DNA from: Actinomycetota bacterium
GTDB taxonomy: Bacteria; Actinomycetota; Thermoleophilia; Solirubrobacterales; Solirubrobacteraceae
Reading direction: 5' to 3'
Length of the DNA stretch: 44,720 nt
Assembly (NCBI GenBank): GCA_005888335.1
Contig: VAWY01000067.1
Coordinates: 1-44,720 of the forward strand
A program made the position numbers and the translations under genes. The notes below the pieces were generated by a model. The model saw only the letters and a list, made by a program, of their open reading frames with translations, did not search any database and had not been told where the DNA came from. This document shows positions 7,427 to 13,827 of this stretch, in pieces (the stretch's first letter is position 1; every line of letters begins with the position of its first letter).

Positions 7427-7664
7427 CGTGCCAGTCCGCCCACTCCTCCGCGGGTCCCCAGTCAGCGATCTCCGACAGGGAGCGCTCGGCATCGGTGAGC
7501 GGCGCCCGCTCCCAGGCGTCAGCGTCGTGTTCGGCGCCGAGCGCGACGAGGTGGCGATGAAGCGCGTCGCGCAGGAGCTCCGAACGATCCACGCCCAACG
7601 CCTCGGCCCAGCGCTGAAGCTCGGCCGCCTCGTCGTCGGGCACTCGGAAGCTCAGCATTGTCAT
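7413..7664 (-). CDS. ribbon-helix-helix antitoxin partner of MazF
   Basis: 83 residues from ATG 7664. The N-terminus MTMLSFRVPDDEAAELQRWA, then a second helix SELLRDALHRHL, is a ribbon-helix-helix DNA-binding fold. The C-terminal half is acidic and Trp-rich (WERAPLTDAE, DWGPAEEWADWHD), the flexible part that normally caps MazF. Its gene precedes and overlaps the toxin gene. A 7-bp inverted repeat spans its start codon and upstream region, consistent with autorepression. Confidence 0.83.
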   Translation of the reverse strand: MTMLSFRVPDDEAAELQRWAEALGVDRSELLRDALHRHLVALGAEHDADAWERAPLTDAERSLSEIADWGPAEEWADWHDAAR

Positions 7665-7688
7665 ACGTCTGAGGATAGCGTGTATGAC
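7660..7688 (-). promoter_or_regulatory. inverted-repeat operator of the toxin-antitoxin operon
   Basis: GTCATAC (7660-7666) and GTATGAC (7682-7688) form a perfect 7-bp inverted repeat with a 15-bp spacer. One arm overlaps the antitoxin start codon. On the minus strand the spacer contains TATCCT, a possible -10. This fits an operator for a dimeric RHH repressor. Confidence 0.5.
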
Positions 7689-7835
7689 GCCGACGCAGGA
7701 CGCGGACGCACGAGCGATCAAGCCAACCCCCATGGAACACGTCATGGAACAAACTGAGCAGCTCTCAGAAGAACCCCGCGACGCGAAACGCCCATGAGAT
7801 AGGGGAGGAGCACCTCAGCGCCACGGGAACGCTCG
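7689..7835. other. right part of the mini element with arm-type motif copies
   Basis: No gene seen. It contains CATGGAAC at 7731-7738 and the full motif CATGGAACAAACT at 7743-7755, about 80-105 bp inside the right core, mirroring the pair at the left end. The antitoxin promoter should lie at its left edge. Confidence 0.5.
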
Positions 7836-7882
7836 GGCTGGGGGCCGGGCGGTCGCAGGTTCAAATCCTGTCTCCCCGACTA
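7836..7882 (+). repeat. right attachment site core (attR), partial tRNA-Pro 3' copy
   Basis: Exact 47-bp copy of 6576-6622. It lacks the 5' half of a tRNA, so it is not a functional gene. Three bases further on begins a strong hairpin terminator. Confidence 0.85.
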
Positions 7883-7884
7883 CC

Positions 7885-7918
7885 GAGAGCCCCGATGAAA
7901 CCGGGGCTCTCTGCTTTT
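7885..7918 (+). terminator. Rho-independent terminator, original tRNA-Pro terminator
   Basis: Perfect 10-bp stem 7885-7894/7902-7911 with a 7-nt loop and a T-rich tail TGCTTTT. It starts right after the partial tRNA copy, so before integration it would have ended the tRNA-Gly/tRNA-Pro transcript. Confidence 0.8.
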
Positions 7919-7940
7919 CAGATGCGCTGAGTTGGGCCCG

Positions 7941-7964
7941 CGGGGTCCAATTCGGGGTCCATTT
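7941..7964 (+). repeat. tandem 12-bp repeat CGGGGTCCAWTT, candidate arm sites of a second element
   Basis: CGGGGTCCAATT (7941-7952) is followed directly by CGGGGTCCATTT (7953-7964), one mismatch. It lies about 60 bp to the right of the second core and just upstream of the xis/int remnants. It differs from the motif inside the mini element, suggesting a different integrase. Confidence 0.45.
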
Positions 7965-8016
7965 CGCTGCGTTGACTCGTCCGGGGGAAACCGGCTGCTC
8001 GCGCGACGTAGGAGTC

Positions 8017-8248
8017 ATGGACGGCCAGCTCGACTTCGGACACGAGCTGCGTGGCCGTGACGCGCTCCTAGTGGCCGGCGACGTCGCTGAGATGCTGCGA
8101 GTGACGCCGGCGTGGGTCTACGCGGAGACGCGCGCCAAACCGCCTGCCGCACGTGCGGCTGGGCCGGTACGTGCGCCACCACCGGTCCGCGATCCTCGCC
8201 TGGCTGGACGAGGAGGAGAAGCGCATCGCGCGGGAGCCGCGCGGATGA
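8017..8248 (+). pseudogene. excisionase-like HTH protein, frameshifted
   Basis: From ATG 8017, with TAGGAG upstream, the frame reads a MerR/excisionase-type helix-turn-helix: LLVAGDVAEMLRVTPAWVYA. At the AAA run 8137-8139 the frame shifts. Removing one A continues with RLPHVRLGRYVRHHRSAILA and WLDEEEKRIAREPRG to TGA 8246-8248, the usual second half of this family. The intact protein would have about 76 residues. One extra base has disabled it, unless it is a sequencing error. Confidence 0.7.
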
Positions 8249-8304
8249 GCGCGCGGCGCGCCTACGGCACCGGTCGGATCTATACGAAGCACGGCGCCGG
8301 CTGA
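8245..8304 (+). pseudogene. tyrosine integrase remnant (first 19 codons)
   Basis: ATG 8245 overlaps the xis stop (ATGA), the usual xis-int arrangement. It encodes MSARRAYGTGRIYTKHGAG and stops at 8302-8304. The GTGRIYTKHG pattern resembles the N-terminal SAM-like entry of phage-type integrases. The remaining 350 or so codons are missing; downstream sequence up to the cupin gene (8305-8425) shows no coding trace. Assignment rests on a short match plus context. Confidence 0.5.
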
Positions 8305-8425
8305 TGGCGGGAGGGGAGACGACTTGTCGTCCGAAGCGCAACCCGTCATCCGTCACGCCTCCCGCTCCGTTCACCACTCGGGCTGCGTGAGTTACCTCTC
8401 CCGCTTCATGATCACCTACCTGGCG

Positions 8426-8827
8426 CTAGTCAGCCCACCAGTCGCGCCGGCCGTCGACGTCTTCGCGCGGAGCCTCGCCGAGATTGGGCGCGCCGATGAC
8501 GATGATCTCGAGGCCCTCCGGCCCGGCCTCGTAGCCTCGCCACGTACCGGGCGGGACGCGCACCGCGTCCCACTCCTTGAGCTCGACGATCTCGTCGTCG
8601 AGCTTCATCCGCCCGCTCCCGCGCAGGACCACGTACACCTCCTCCTGCTTCTTGTGCGTGTGGCCGTACGGAAAGCGATAGCCGGGCGGGACGCGCTGGT
8701 AGCCCAGGCCGGATTGCTCGATCTCGAGCGCCTCGGTCGCCAAGCGGAACTCAAGGTCCGGCGCGCCGTCAAACTTGGACCCGAGGTCCTCAACGTCCTC
8801 CTTGAGGTTCTTGAGCGTGAACGACAC
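8426..8827 (-). CDS. cupin-domain protein
   Basis: 133 residues from GTG 8827, with AGGA about 9 nt upstream on the minus strand. Cupin motif 1 is visible as YGHTHKKQEEVYVVLRGSG (two His and one Glu metal ligands), and motif 2 as VRVPPGTWRGYEAGPEGLE, where the usual second-motif His is replaced. It is a small single-domain cupin with a beta-barrel fold; the function could be an isomerase, dioxygenase or sensor, and cannot be told from sequence. The first 30 residues (SFTLKNLKEDVEDLGSKF) precede the barrel. Confidence 0.8.
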   Translation of the reverse strand: MSFTLKNLKEDVEDLGSKFDGAPDLEFRLATEALEIEQSGLGYQRVPPGYRFPYGHTHKKQEEVYVVLRGSGRMKLDDEIVELKEWDAVRVPPGTWRGYEAGPEGLEIIVIGAPNLGEAPREDVDGRRDWWAD

Positions 8828-9073
8828 GGTCGCAATCCTATGCGTGCCTGGCTGCGGTCGCCGATCTGTGCGTCCAGCGCCTTCTGCGTCGAGGACGCCC
8901 GCATTGACCTCGCGGGCACCGAGCTTGCGGGGCGCGAGTTTGCTCGCCGCGAGGACCATCGGTCCGAGAACGATTGGCTCGTCTGTTGGGTGGAGGGCAG
9001 GCAGTTTCAGGCCGCTTGCGGCCCGCGCAATCTGCGCGAGAGTCTCCAGACGTTCCTCTCCTGGGCTCGGTAG
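8828..9073. other. 246-bp stretch with ambiguous open frames
   Basis: Both strands are open. On the plus strand, ATG 8840 gives a 77-residue frame with about 82% G/C at third positions, ending FLSWAR. On the minus strand a frame continuous with the cupin gene reads natural-looking protein (LPALHPTDEPIVLGPMVLAA) but with weaker third-position bias. I recognise neither. It may be debris of a gene broken when the neighbouring element entered. Confidence 0.3.
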
Positions 9074-9412
9074 CCAATTCCCGTCTCGACAAGAGCGCGT
9101 GACGGTCCCACGACGGGGTCGTACGAGCGCTTCCTGGGTCGGGCGCCCGACCTGATGCCGAACGACAACAAGGCCGCGTGGCGGCTCACCGACAAGGGCT
9201 GGCTCTACATCGTCGGCGACGCGCAGCGCGCGGGCGCCGGGTTGCTCACGCTTCTCGTGGACGACGTGGACGAGTGGATCGCCGACCTTGCACGACGAGG
9301 ACTCGCGCCCGACGCGATCGAGACCATTCCCGGGGCCGTGCGCGAGGCGGTCAACGTCGATCCGGACGGCAACCGGATCACCGTCGGGCGGCCGCTGGGC
9401 GCCGGCGGCTGA
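9074..9412 (+). pseudogene. VOC/glyoxalase-like domain, N-terminally truncated
   Basis: From ATG 9155 the frame gives only 85 residues, but homology-like sequence extends upstream in the same frame (SYERFLGRAPDLMPNDNKAA from about 9119), with a stop at 9071-9073 and no start codon for it. The visible part covers the later strands of one beta-alpha-beta-beta-beta VOC unit: AAWRLTDKGWLYIV, LLTLLVDDVDEWIADL, and DPDGNRITVG at the end. The first strand and most of the first helix are lost or scrambled. Probably a decayed gene; a short functional product is possible. Confidence 0.6.
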
Positions 9413-9418
9413 CACGAC

Positions 9419-10168
9419 TCAGGGCAGCTGCGTGAACTCCATGGTCGTCCACACCGGCCGAAAGCCCAGGCGCGCGTAGAGCTTCTTCGCCCGGTCCTCG
9501 TCGTCCGCGCCGATCCAGAGGTCATGCATCGGACCTGCGGCCCGGATCGCCGCCCGGGTGATCGCGGTGCCGAGCCCGCCGCCGCGGTGCTCGCGGTGGA
9601 CGAACACCTCGGTGATCTCGGCCGCGGTCCCGTCGTGCTCGAGTTGCGCGAAGCCCACGGGCACACCGTGCCTGCGCACGGCGAGCACCTGCGCCCCGCG
9701 GCGCAGTGCGACCTCGCGGGCCTCGGCGTGATAGCCGCTGGGGTCGAGGTCGGGGAAGTCCTCGCGGTGCCAGGCGACCCGCAGGTCGTGCACGGCGTCG
9801 TAGGGGACCTCCTCGACGGCGACATCCGGCCCGGGCGGCGGCGGGGTCTCGTGGCGCATCATGACGACGCTCATCGTCCTCCAGCCCCTGGCCTCGAAGT
9901 CGCGGCGGAGCGGCTCGGCGGCGTCGATGCGATCGAAGTCCAGACGCCGGTGCGGGAGGCCTGCGAGCGCGTCGTCCGCGAAGGCGATGAGGGCGTCGAC
10001 GCTCATCGCCGGGTCGTCTTCGACGCGAACGAGGTTGAAGTCGTAGTAGCTCGGATAGCGGGTGGCGCGGACGACGGTGCCGTGCGCCCAGGGCCGGGCG
10101 ACGTCACAGACGGCCGCATGGCGGGCGTGATGCCAGGCCCGCGCGCGGCCAGCTGCGTCGCCGTCCAA
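9419..10168 (-). CDS. GNAT family N-acetyltransferase
   Basis: 249 residues. The C-terminal GNAT domain is clear: VPVGFAQLEHDG, ITEVFVHREHRGGGLGTAI (the acetyl-CoA loop, V-x4-R-G-x-G-x-G/A type), then LWIGADDEDRAKKLYARLGF. The N-terminal 120 residues look like a degenerate second GNAT domain. The start is TTG 10168; no better codon is available. It lies 10 bp after the SDR gene on the same strand and so is likely the last gene of a three-gene operon. Substrate unknown. Confidence 0.83.
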   Translation of the reverse strand: MDGDAAGRARAWHHARHAAVCDVARPWAHGTVVRATRYPSYYDFNLVRVEDDPAMSVDALIAFADDALAGLPHRRLDFDRIDAAEPLRRDFEARGWRTMSVVMMRHETPPPPGPDVAVEEVPYDAVHDLRVAWHREDFPDLDPSGYHAEAREVALRRGAQVLAVRRHGVPVGFAQLEHDGTAAEITEVFVHREHRGGGLGTAITRAAIRAAGPMHDLWIGADDEDRAKKLYARLGFRPVWTTMEFTQLP

Positions 10169-10178
10169 GCGACCGCTC

Positions 10179-10943
10179 CTACGTCGTCAGCAGCCCGCCG
10201 TCCACCGGCAGCAGCACGCCCGTGATGTACGACGAAGCGTCGCTGGCGAGGAAGATCGCTGCTGTAACGAGCTCACGCGCCTCGCCCTTCCGGCCGGCCG
10301 GCACGCGGAACATCATCTGGTCCAGATAGCCCTCGGGGTACTGGCCGGTCATCTCGGACTCGAAGAAGCCCGGGGCGAGGGCGTTGACGCGGATGCGCTT
10401 GCGGCCCGTCCACTGCTGCGCGAGGTCGCGCGTGAGGCCGATGATGGCCGCCTTGGAGGACGCGTAGGCGGCCTGGGGCAGGAAGGCCGTCGTCGACCCG
10501 AGGACGCTGCCGATGTTGACGATGCTGCCGCCGCCCTCGCGCATCGCACGGCCGCACGCCTGGGCCATGAAGTAGCTGCCGTTGAGGTTGATGTCGATGA
10601 CCTTGCGGAACTCGTCGGGCGCCTCGCGCGTCGCCGGGACGGCGGTGCCGATCCCCGCGTTGTTGATGAGGACGTCGACCTTGCCGAGCGCCGCGACGGT
10701 CTCCTCCACGACGCGGTTGCAGTCGTCGGGGTTGGCGACGTCGGCGCGGACGGCGATGCAGCGGCGCCCGAGCGCCTCGACCTGCCCCTTGGTCTCCTCG
10801 AGCTTCTCCACGCGGCGCGCGCAGATCGCGACGTCGGCGCCGGCCTCGGCCAGGCCCGTGGCGAACGCCACCCCGAGGCCCGACGAGGCGCCGGTGACGA
10901 TGGCGACCTTGCCGTCGAGCCGGAACGCGTCGAGGATCGTCAT
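10179..10943 (-). CDS. short-chain dehydrogenase/reductase, classical SDR
   Basis: 254 residues, the standard length. Cofactor motif TGASSGLG near residue 18, NNAG near 93, and the catalytic set Ser (NIGSVLG), YASSK near residue 161, then NALAPGFFESEM. All catalytic residues are present, unlike the PECR-like SDR at 5602. It is similar to gluconate 5-dehydrogenase/3-oxoacyl-ACP reductase types; the substrate is not certain. It overlaps the DUF2277 gene upstream by 4 nt (ATGA), so the two are translationally coupled. Confidence 0.87.
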   Translation of the reverse strand: MTILDAFRLDGKVAIVTGASSGLGVAFATGLAEAGADVAICARRVEKLEETKGQVEALGRRCIAVRADVANPDDCNRVVEETVAALGKVDVLINNAGIGTAVPATREAPDEFRKVIDINLNGSYFMAQACGRAMREGGGSIVNIGSVLGSTTAFLPQAAYASSKAAIIGLTRDLAQQWTGRKRIRVNALAPGFFESEMTGQYPEGYLDQMMFRVPAGRKGEARELVTAAIFLASDASSYITGVLLPVDGGLLTT

Positions 10944-11209
10944 GCCGCGCGGCGCTGCGACGCGCGGGCGCGGGCCTTCGCCGCCTCGGTCTCGCGGTCC
11001 TTCGGCGGCGCGGCGGTGGAGAGCTCGCTCAGCAGCTGACGCGACGCCTCGGCGACGGCGTCGACCGCGCGCTCGAAGGACTCGGCGTTGGCCGTCGACG
11101 GCCGCGTGAAGCCGCTGATCTTGCGGACGTACTGCAGCGCCGCCGCGCGGACTTCCTCATCCGTCGCGGGGGGCTCGAAGTTGTAGAGCGTTCGGATGTT
11201 GCGGCACAT
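10940..11209 (-). CDS. DUF2277 family protein
   Basis: 89 residues opening MCRNIRTLYNFEPPATDEEV and continuing with AALQYVRKISGFTRPS, the hallmark of DUF2277, a small conserved family of unknown function common in Actinobacteria. The C-terminal 25 residues are Lys/Arg/Ala-rich. It is first in the operon with the SDR and GNAT genes. Confidence 0.88.
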   Translation of the reverse strand: MCRNIRTLYNFEPPATDEEVRAAALQYVRKISGFTRPSTANAESFERAVDAVAEASRQLLSELSTAAPPKDRETEAAKARARASQRRAA

Positions 11210-11320
11210 GCCGGCAAGCCTAGAGCTCTCAGCCCGCGCTCAGCCACTTCCCCGGCCCGCCCCAGCGACGCTGCCGACCCTCCTCCTCGACAGACACCAC
11301 CGACCGTCCAGGAGGAGCCC

Positions 11321-11713
11321 ATGTTCCGCCTTGCCCGCAAGACCCTCATCAGCCTCGCCGCCCTGGCGGCCCTCGCCGTCGGCGGGGCCACGTTCGCGAA
11401 CGCTGCGTCGACGAACACGACGAGCTCGCAGAGCGCGGCCCCGCCGTCCGGGGCGCCGCGGCCCGGCGGCGCCCCCGGCCGCCACGTCGGCGCCAACGGC
11501 CAGCAGGAGCAGCCCCTGACCGGCGACACCGCCACGAAGGTCAAGGAGGCCGCGCTCGCGAAGGTCGGCAGCGGCACCGTCGAGCGCGTCGAGACCGACG
11601 TCGACCACGGCTCGCCCTACGAGGCGCACATCCGCCGGTCCGACGGCACCGAGCTCGAGGTCCTGGTCAGCAAGGACTTCCAGGTCACCGCGGTCAACAC
11701 GATGGGGCGCTGA
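11321..11713 (+). CDS. exported PepSY-like domain protein
   Basis: 130 residues from ATG 11321 with a strong GGAGGA just upstream. Residues 1-28 form a signal peptide (LISLAALAALAVGGATFANA). A Pro/Gly/Gln-rich linker follows, then a PepSY-like domain: LTGDTATKVKEAALAKVGSG, VERVETDVDHGSPYEAHI, LEVLVSKDFQVTAV. Such proteins are secreted small proteins, sometimes peptidase inhibitors or regulators. A strong hairpin terminator follows. Confidence 0.8.
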   Translation: MFRLARKTLISLAALAALAVGGATFANAASTNTTSSQSAAPPSGAPRPGGAPGRHVGANGQQEQPLTGDTATKVKEAALAKVGSGTVERVETDVDHGSPYEAHIRRSDGTELEVLVSKDFQVTAVNTMGR

Positions 11714-11719
11714 CCGGGA

Positions 11720-11759
11720 CCGGCCGCTCCTCGGGCGCACACGCCCGGGGAGCGGCCGG
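11720..11759. terminator. bidirectional hairpin terminator
   Basis: Long stem 11720-11736 with 11743-11759 (17 pairs including one G-U) and a 6-nt loop. It sits between the convergent PepSY-like gene and the exported-protein gene at 11767. No clear T-tract, as is common in high-GC genomes. Confidence 0.7.
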
Positions 11760-11766
11760 CTCGCGC

Positions 11767-12753
11767 TCAGCGCACCTGGACGGTGGCCTTGCGGCGCACC
11801 GTGCGCCCGGACGCGTCGACCGCGGCGATGGACACCGCGTAGCGGCCCGCGCGGACGCGGCGACCGAGCTTCACGCGGTTGACACCCTGCTTGCCGGCCA
11901 CCTTCTTGCGCGCGACGCGATGGCCGGCGCGCGTGACGGTGACCGTCACGCCCGCGGGCGCGCTGAGCTTGAAGGTCACGACGCCGCTGCGAGCGAGGCG
12001 CGGCGCGCCGACGCGCACGGGGGCCGCGGCCGGCGCCGACGGGGCGCTCGGCGTCGCGGGCGAGGCCGACGGGGTCGTCGCCGCGGTGCAGCCGGCGATC
12101 GTCACCGGCGAGCTGCCGGTCGCCGTCTCGCCGGTCTGGCTGGTGAACGCCGCGGTGACTTCGTATGTGCCGCACTTCGACGGCGTCTTCAGCAACGCCG
12201 TGGCGCCGTCCAGCTTCAGCGTGAACGACGTCGTCAGGAAGTTCGGCAGGTTGTCGAAGACCGTCTGGATGCTCGCGTCGGGCTGCGGCGTCGCGGTTCC
12301 GGGCAGCTTCATCGGCCCGACCGGCGTGTCGGGGAACAGGATGATCAGGATCTGGGCGAGCGCGTTCGACGGGGAGGGACCGCCGTAGTACGCGCTGCCC
12401 GTCAGCGACAGCGTCATCCCGAACGCCGAGACCGTCGTCGCGGCCGTGCCGATCTTGCTCGCGGCCGGGCAGGGCACCGAGGCGTCGCCGGGAGCGGGGC
12501 ACGTGCCCAGCGTCGAGAACACGGGGAGGTTCGGCGAGAAGCCCGGCGGGATGGTGACGCTGACGGTCTTGCTGGCCGTCTCGGCTGGCGCCTGCGTGAT
12601 CGTGCTCGTGATCGTCGCGGCCGCATCGGGCGTGGCCGGGTCGACCGAGAACGAGAACTGCGGTGCGTACGCAGCGCCGGCGGGCGAAGCGACCGCCAGC
12701 GCAGTGACAACCGCGGTCAGGGCGGTGGCGGCAATCCGGGCTCGGGCGTCCAT
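11767..12753 (-). CDS. exported protein with C-terminal Ig-like/Big domain
   Basis: 328 residues from ATG 12753. Signal peptide MDARARIAATALTAVVTALA to about residue 28 (AGAAYAP). The body is Thr/Ser/Pro-rich with strand-forming segments (FSFSVDPATPDAAATITSTI, IPPGFSPNLPVFSTLGTCP) and five spaced Cys. A PSAPSAP-type linker leads to a C-terminal beta domain with basic patches (VTVTRAGHRVARKKVAGKQG). It looks like a cell-surface protein; I recognise no enzymatic motif. A CCGGAG/CTCCGG inverted repeat (12798-12803/12813-12818) lies in the 87-bp divergent promoter region. Confidence 0.7.
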   Translation of the reverse strand: MDARARIAATALTAVVTALAVASPAGAAYAPQFSFSVDPATPDAAATITSTITQAPAETASKTVSVTIPPGFSPNLPVFSTLGTCPAPGDASVPCPAASKIGTAATTVSAFGMTLSLTGSAYYGGPSPSNALAQILIILFPDTPVGPMKLPGTATPQPDASIQTVFDNLPNFLTTSFTLKLDGATALLKTPSKCGTYEVTAAFTSQTGETATGSSPVTIAGCTAATTPSASPATPSAPSAPAAAPVRVGAPRLARSGVVTFKLSAPAGVTVTVTRAGHRVARKKVAGKQGVNRVKLGRRVRAGRYAVSIAAVDASGRTVRRKATVQVR

Positions 12754-12840
12754 GCGGTCTCCCCGTTGTTTGTGCTGGCGCTCCGCATCGAGCCTAACCG
12801 GAGGGTTGACCGCTCCGGCGGCGAAATCCCTACCCGGCCG

Positions 12841-13353
12841 ATGACGGGGTTCTTCGCTGACATCGACCCGGACGCGGTCGGTGTGCGGTCCGGTCCGTGG
12901 ATTCGCCGCACGGTGCTCGCGGTGCTCGCCGTGATCCCGCTCCTCGCGCTGCTCGGCGTCTTCGGCCAGCCGCCGGTCGGGACGACGTTCGTCGCGCCCG
13001 CCGCCACGCTGCACGTGTCGGCGCCGCGGACCGTCAGGGGCGGAATCTTCTTCCAGGCCCGCATCGACGTGCGCGCGCGCCGCGACCTCCCGCGGCCCCG
13101 CCTCGTCCTCGATCAGGGCTGGTTCGAGGGCCTGCAGGTCAACTCGACCGAGCCCGCGCCCGTCAGCGAGGCCACGCGCCAGGGGCGCGTCGTCCTCAGC
13201 TACGACAAGCTCGACGCCGGCGACTTCCTGCGCGTCTGGGTGCAGTTCGAGGTCAACCCGACCAACGTGGGCAGCCACCCCTTCGACGTCGAGCTCGACG
13301 ACGCCGAGCTGCCGGTCGCACACGTCTCGCGGACCCTGACCTCCCTGCCCTAG
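12841..13353 (+). CDS. membrane-anchored protein, unknown
   Basis: 170 residues from ATG 12841. One transmembrane helix near residues 25-42 (VLAVLAVIPLLALLGVFG) is followed by an extracytoplasmic beta-rich domain (FVAPAATLHVSAPRTVRGG, LDAGDFLRVWVQFEVNPTNV). The domain looks like an immunoglobulin-type fold but no family is certain. The DUF421 gene starts 9 bp after its stop, so the two are probably a pair. Confidence 0.68.
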   Translation: MTGFFADIDPDAVGVRSGPWIRRTVLAVLAVIPLLALLGVFGQPPVGTTFVAPAATLHVSAPRTVRGGIFFQARIDVRARRDLPRPRLVLDQGWFEGLQVNSTEPAPVSEATRQGRVVLSYDKLDAGDFLRVWVQFEVNPTNVGSHPFDVELDDAELPVAHVSRTLTSLP

Positions 13354-13362
13354 GCGACGATT

Positions 13363-13803
13363 GTGGACCTCGTCTTCCGCACGACCTACGTCTTCTTCCT
13401 CATCCTGCTGCTCACGCGCGTGGTCGGCCGGCGCGAGCTGAGCTCGATGGAGCCCTTCGACCTCATCCTGCTCGTCGTCATCGGCGACCTCGTGCAGCAG
13501 GGCGTCACCCAGAGCGACTACTCGCTGACCGGCGCGACGACGGTCATCGTCACGCTCTCGCTGCTCACCGTGGCGACGGCGTACGCGACGTTCAGGATCA
13601 GGCGGCTCCGCCCGCTGCTGGAGGGCGAGCCGATCGTGCTCGTCGTCGACGGCGAGCCGATCGAGCGCAACCTGCGGCGCGAGCGCATGACGCTCGAAGA
13701 GCTCGCCGCCACCGCGCGCCTCAAGGAGATCGGCTCGCTCGACGAGATCCGCTTCGCGGTCCTGGAGACCAACGGGGAGGTCAGCTTCATCAAGCGCGAA
13801 TGA
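13363..13803 (+). CDS. DUF421/YetF-like membrane protein
   Basis: 146 residues from GTG 13363. N-terminal hydrophobic helices (YVFFLILLLTRVVGRRELS, EPFDLILLVVIGDLVQQGV, TTVIVTLSLLTVATAYATF) are followed by the YetF-like cytosolic domain with PIVLVVDGEPIERNLRRERM and MTLEELAATARLKEIGSLDE. This is the DUF421 architecture, in which YetF proteins are small membrane proteins linked to spore or stress functions in Bacillus. Length is at the short end of the family. Confidence 0.82.
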   Translation: MDLVFRTTYVFFLILLLTRVVGRRELSSMEPFDLILLVVIGDLVQQGVTQSDYSLTGATTVIVTLSLLTVATAYATFRIRRLRPLLEGEPIVLVVDGEPIERNLRRERMTLEELAATARLKEIGSLDEIRFAVLETNGEVSFIKRE

Positions 13804-13827
13804 GCGCCCGTTATCGTCCTCGCGCCG

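Larger units (their letters stand above)
6576..7882. mobile_element. mini integrative element in tRNA-Pro carrying a toxin-antitoxin pair
   Basis: A 47-bp identical direct repeat (6576-6622 and 7836-7882) bounds a 1,260-bp unit. The repeat covers the 3' half of tRNA-Pro from the anticodon stem to just past the discriminator, the usual core site of tyrosine integrases. The intact tRNA is on the left; the right copy is followed by the hairpin terminator expected after a tRNA. Inside are a MazEF-like pair, about 500 bp without clear genes, and copies of CATGGAACAAACT near each end. There is no integrase inside, so the unit is too small to move alone and would need an integrase in trans. Element status is well supported; mobility is inferred. 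Confidence 0.75.

Noticed and set aside
7815..8018. Minus-strand frame with GETGFEPATARPP
   Set aside because: Classic artefact: it is antisense to a tRNA 3' half and recurs wherever this tRNA sequence is copied.
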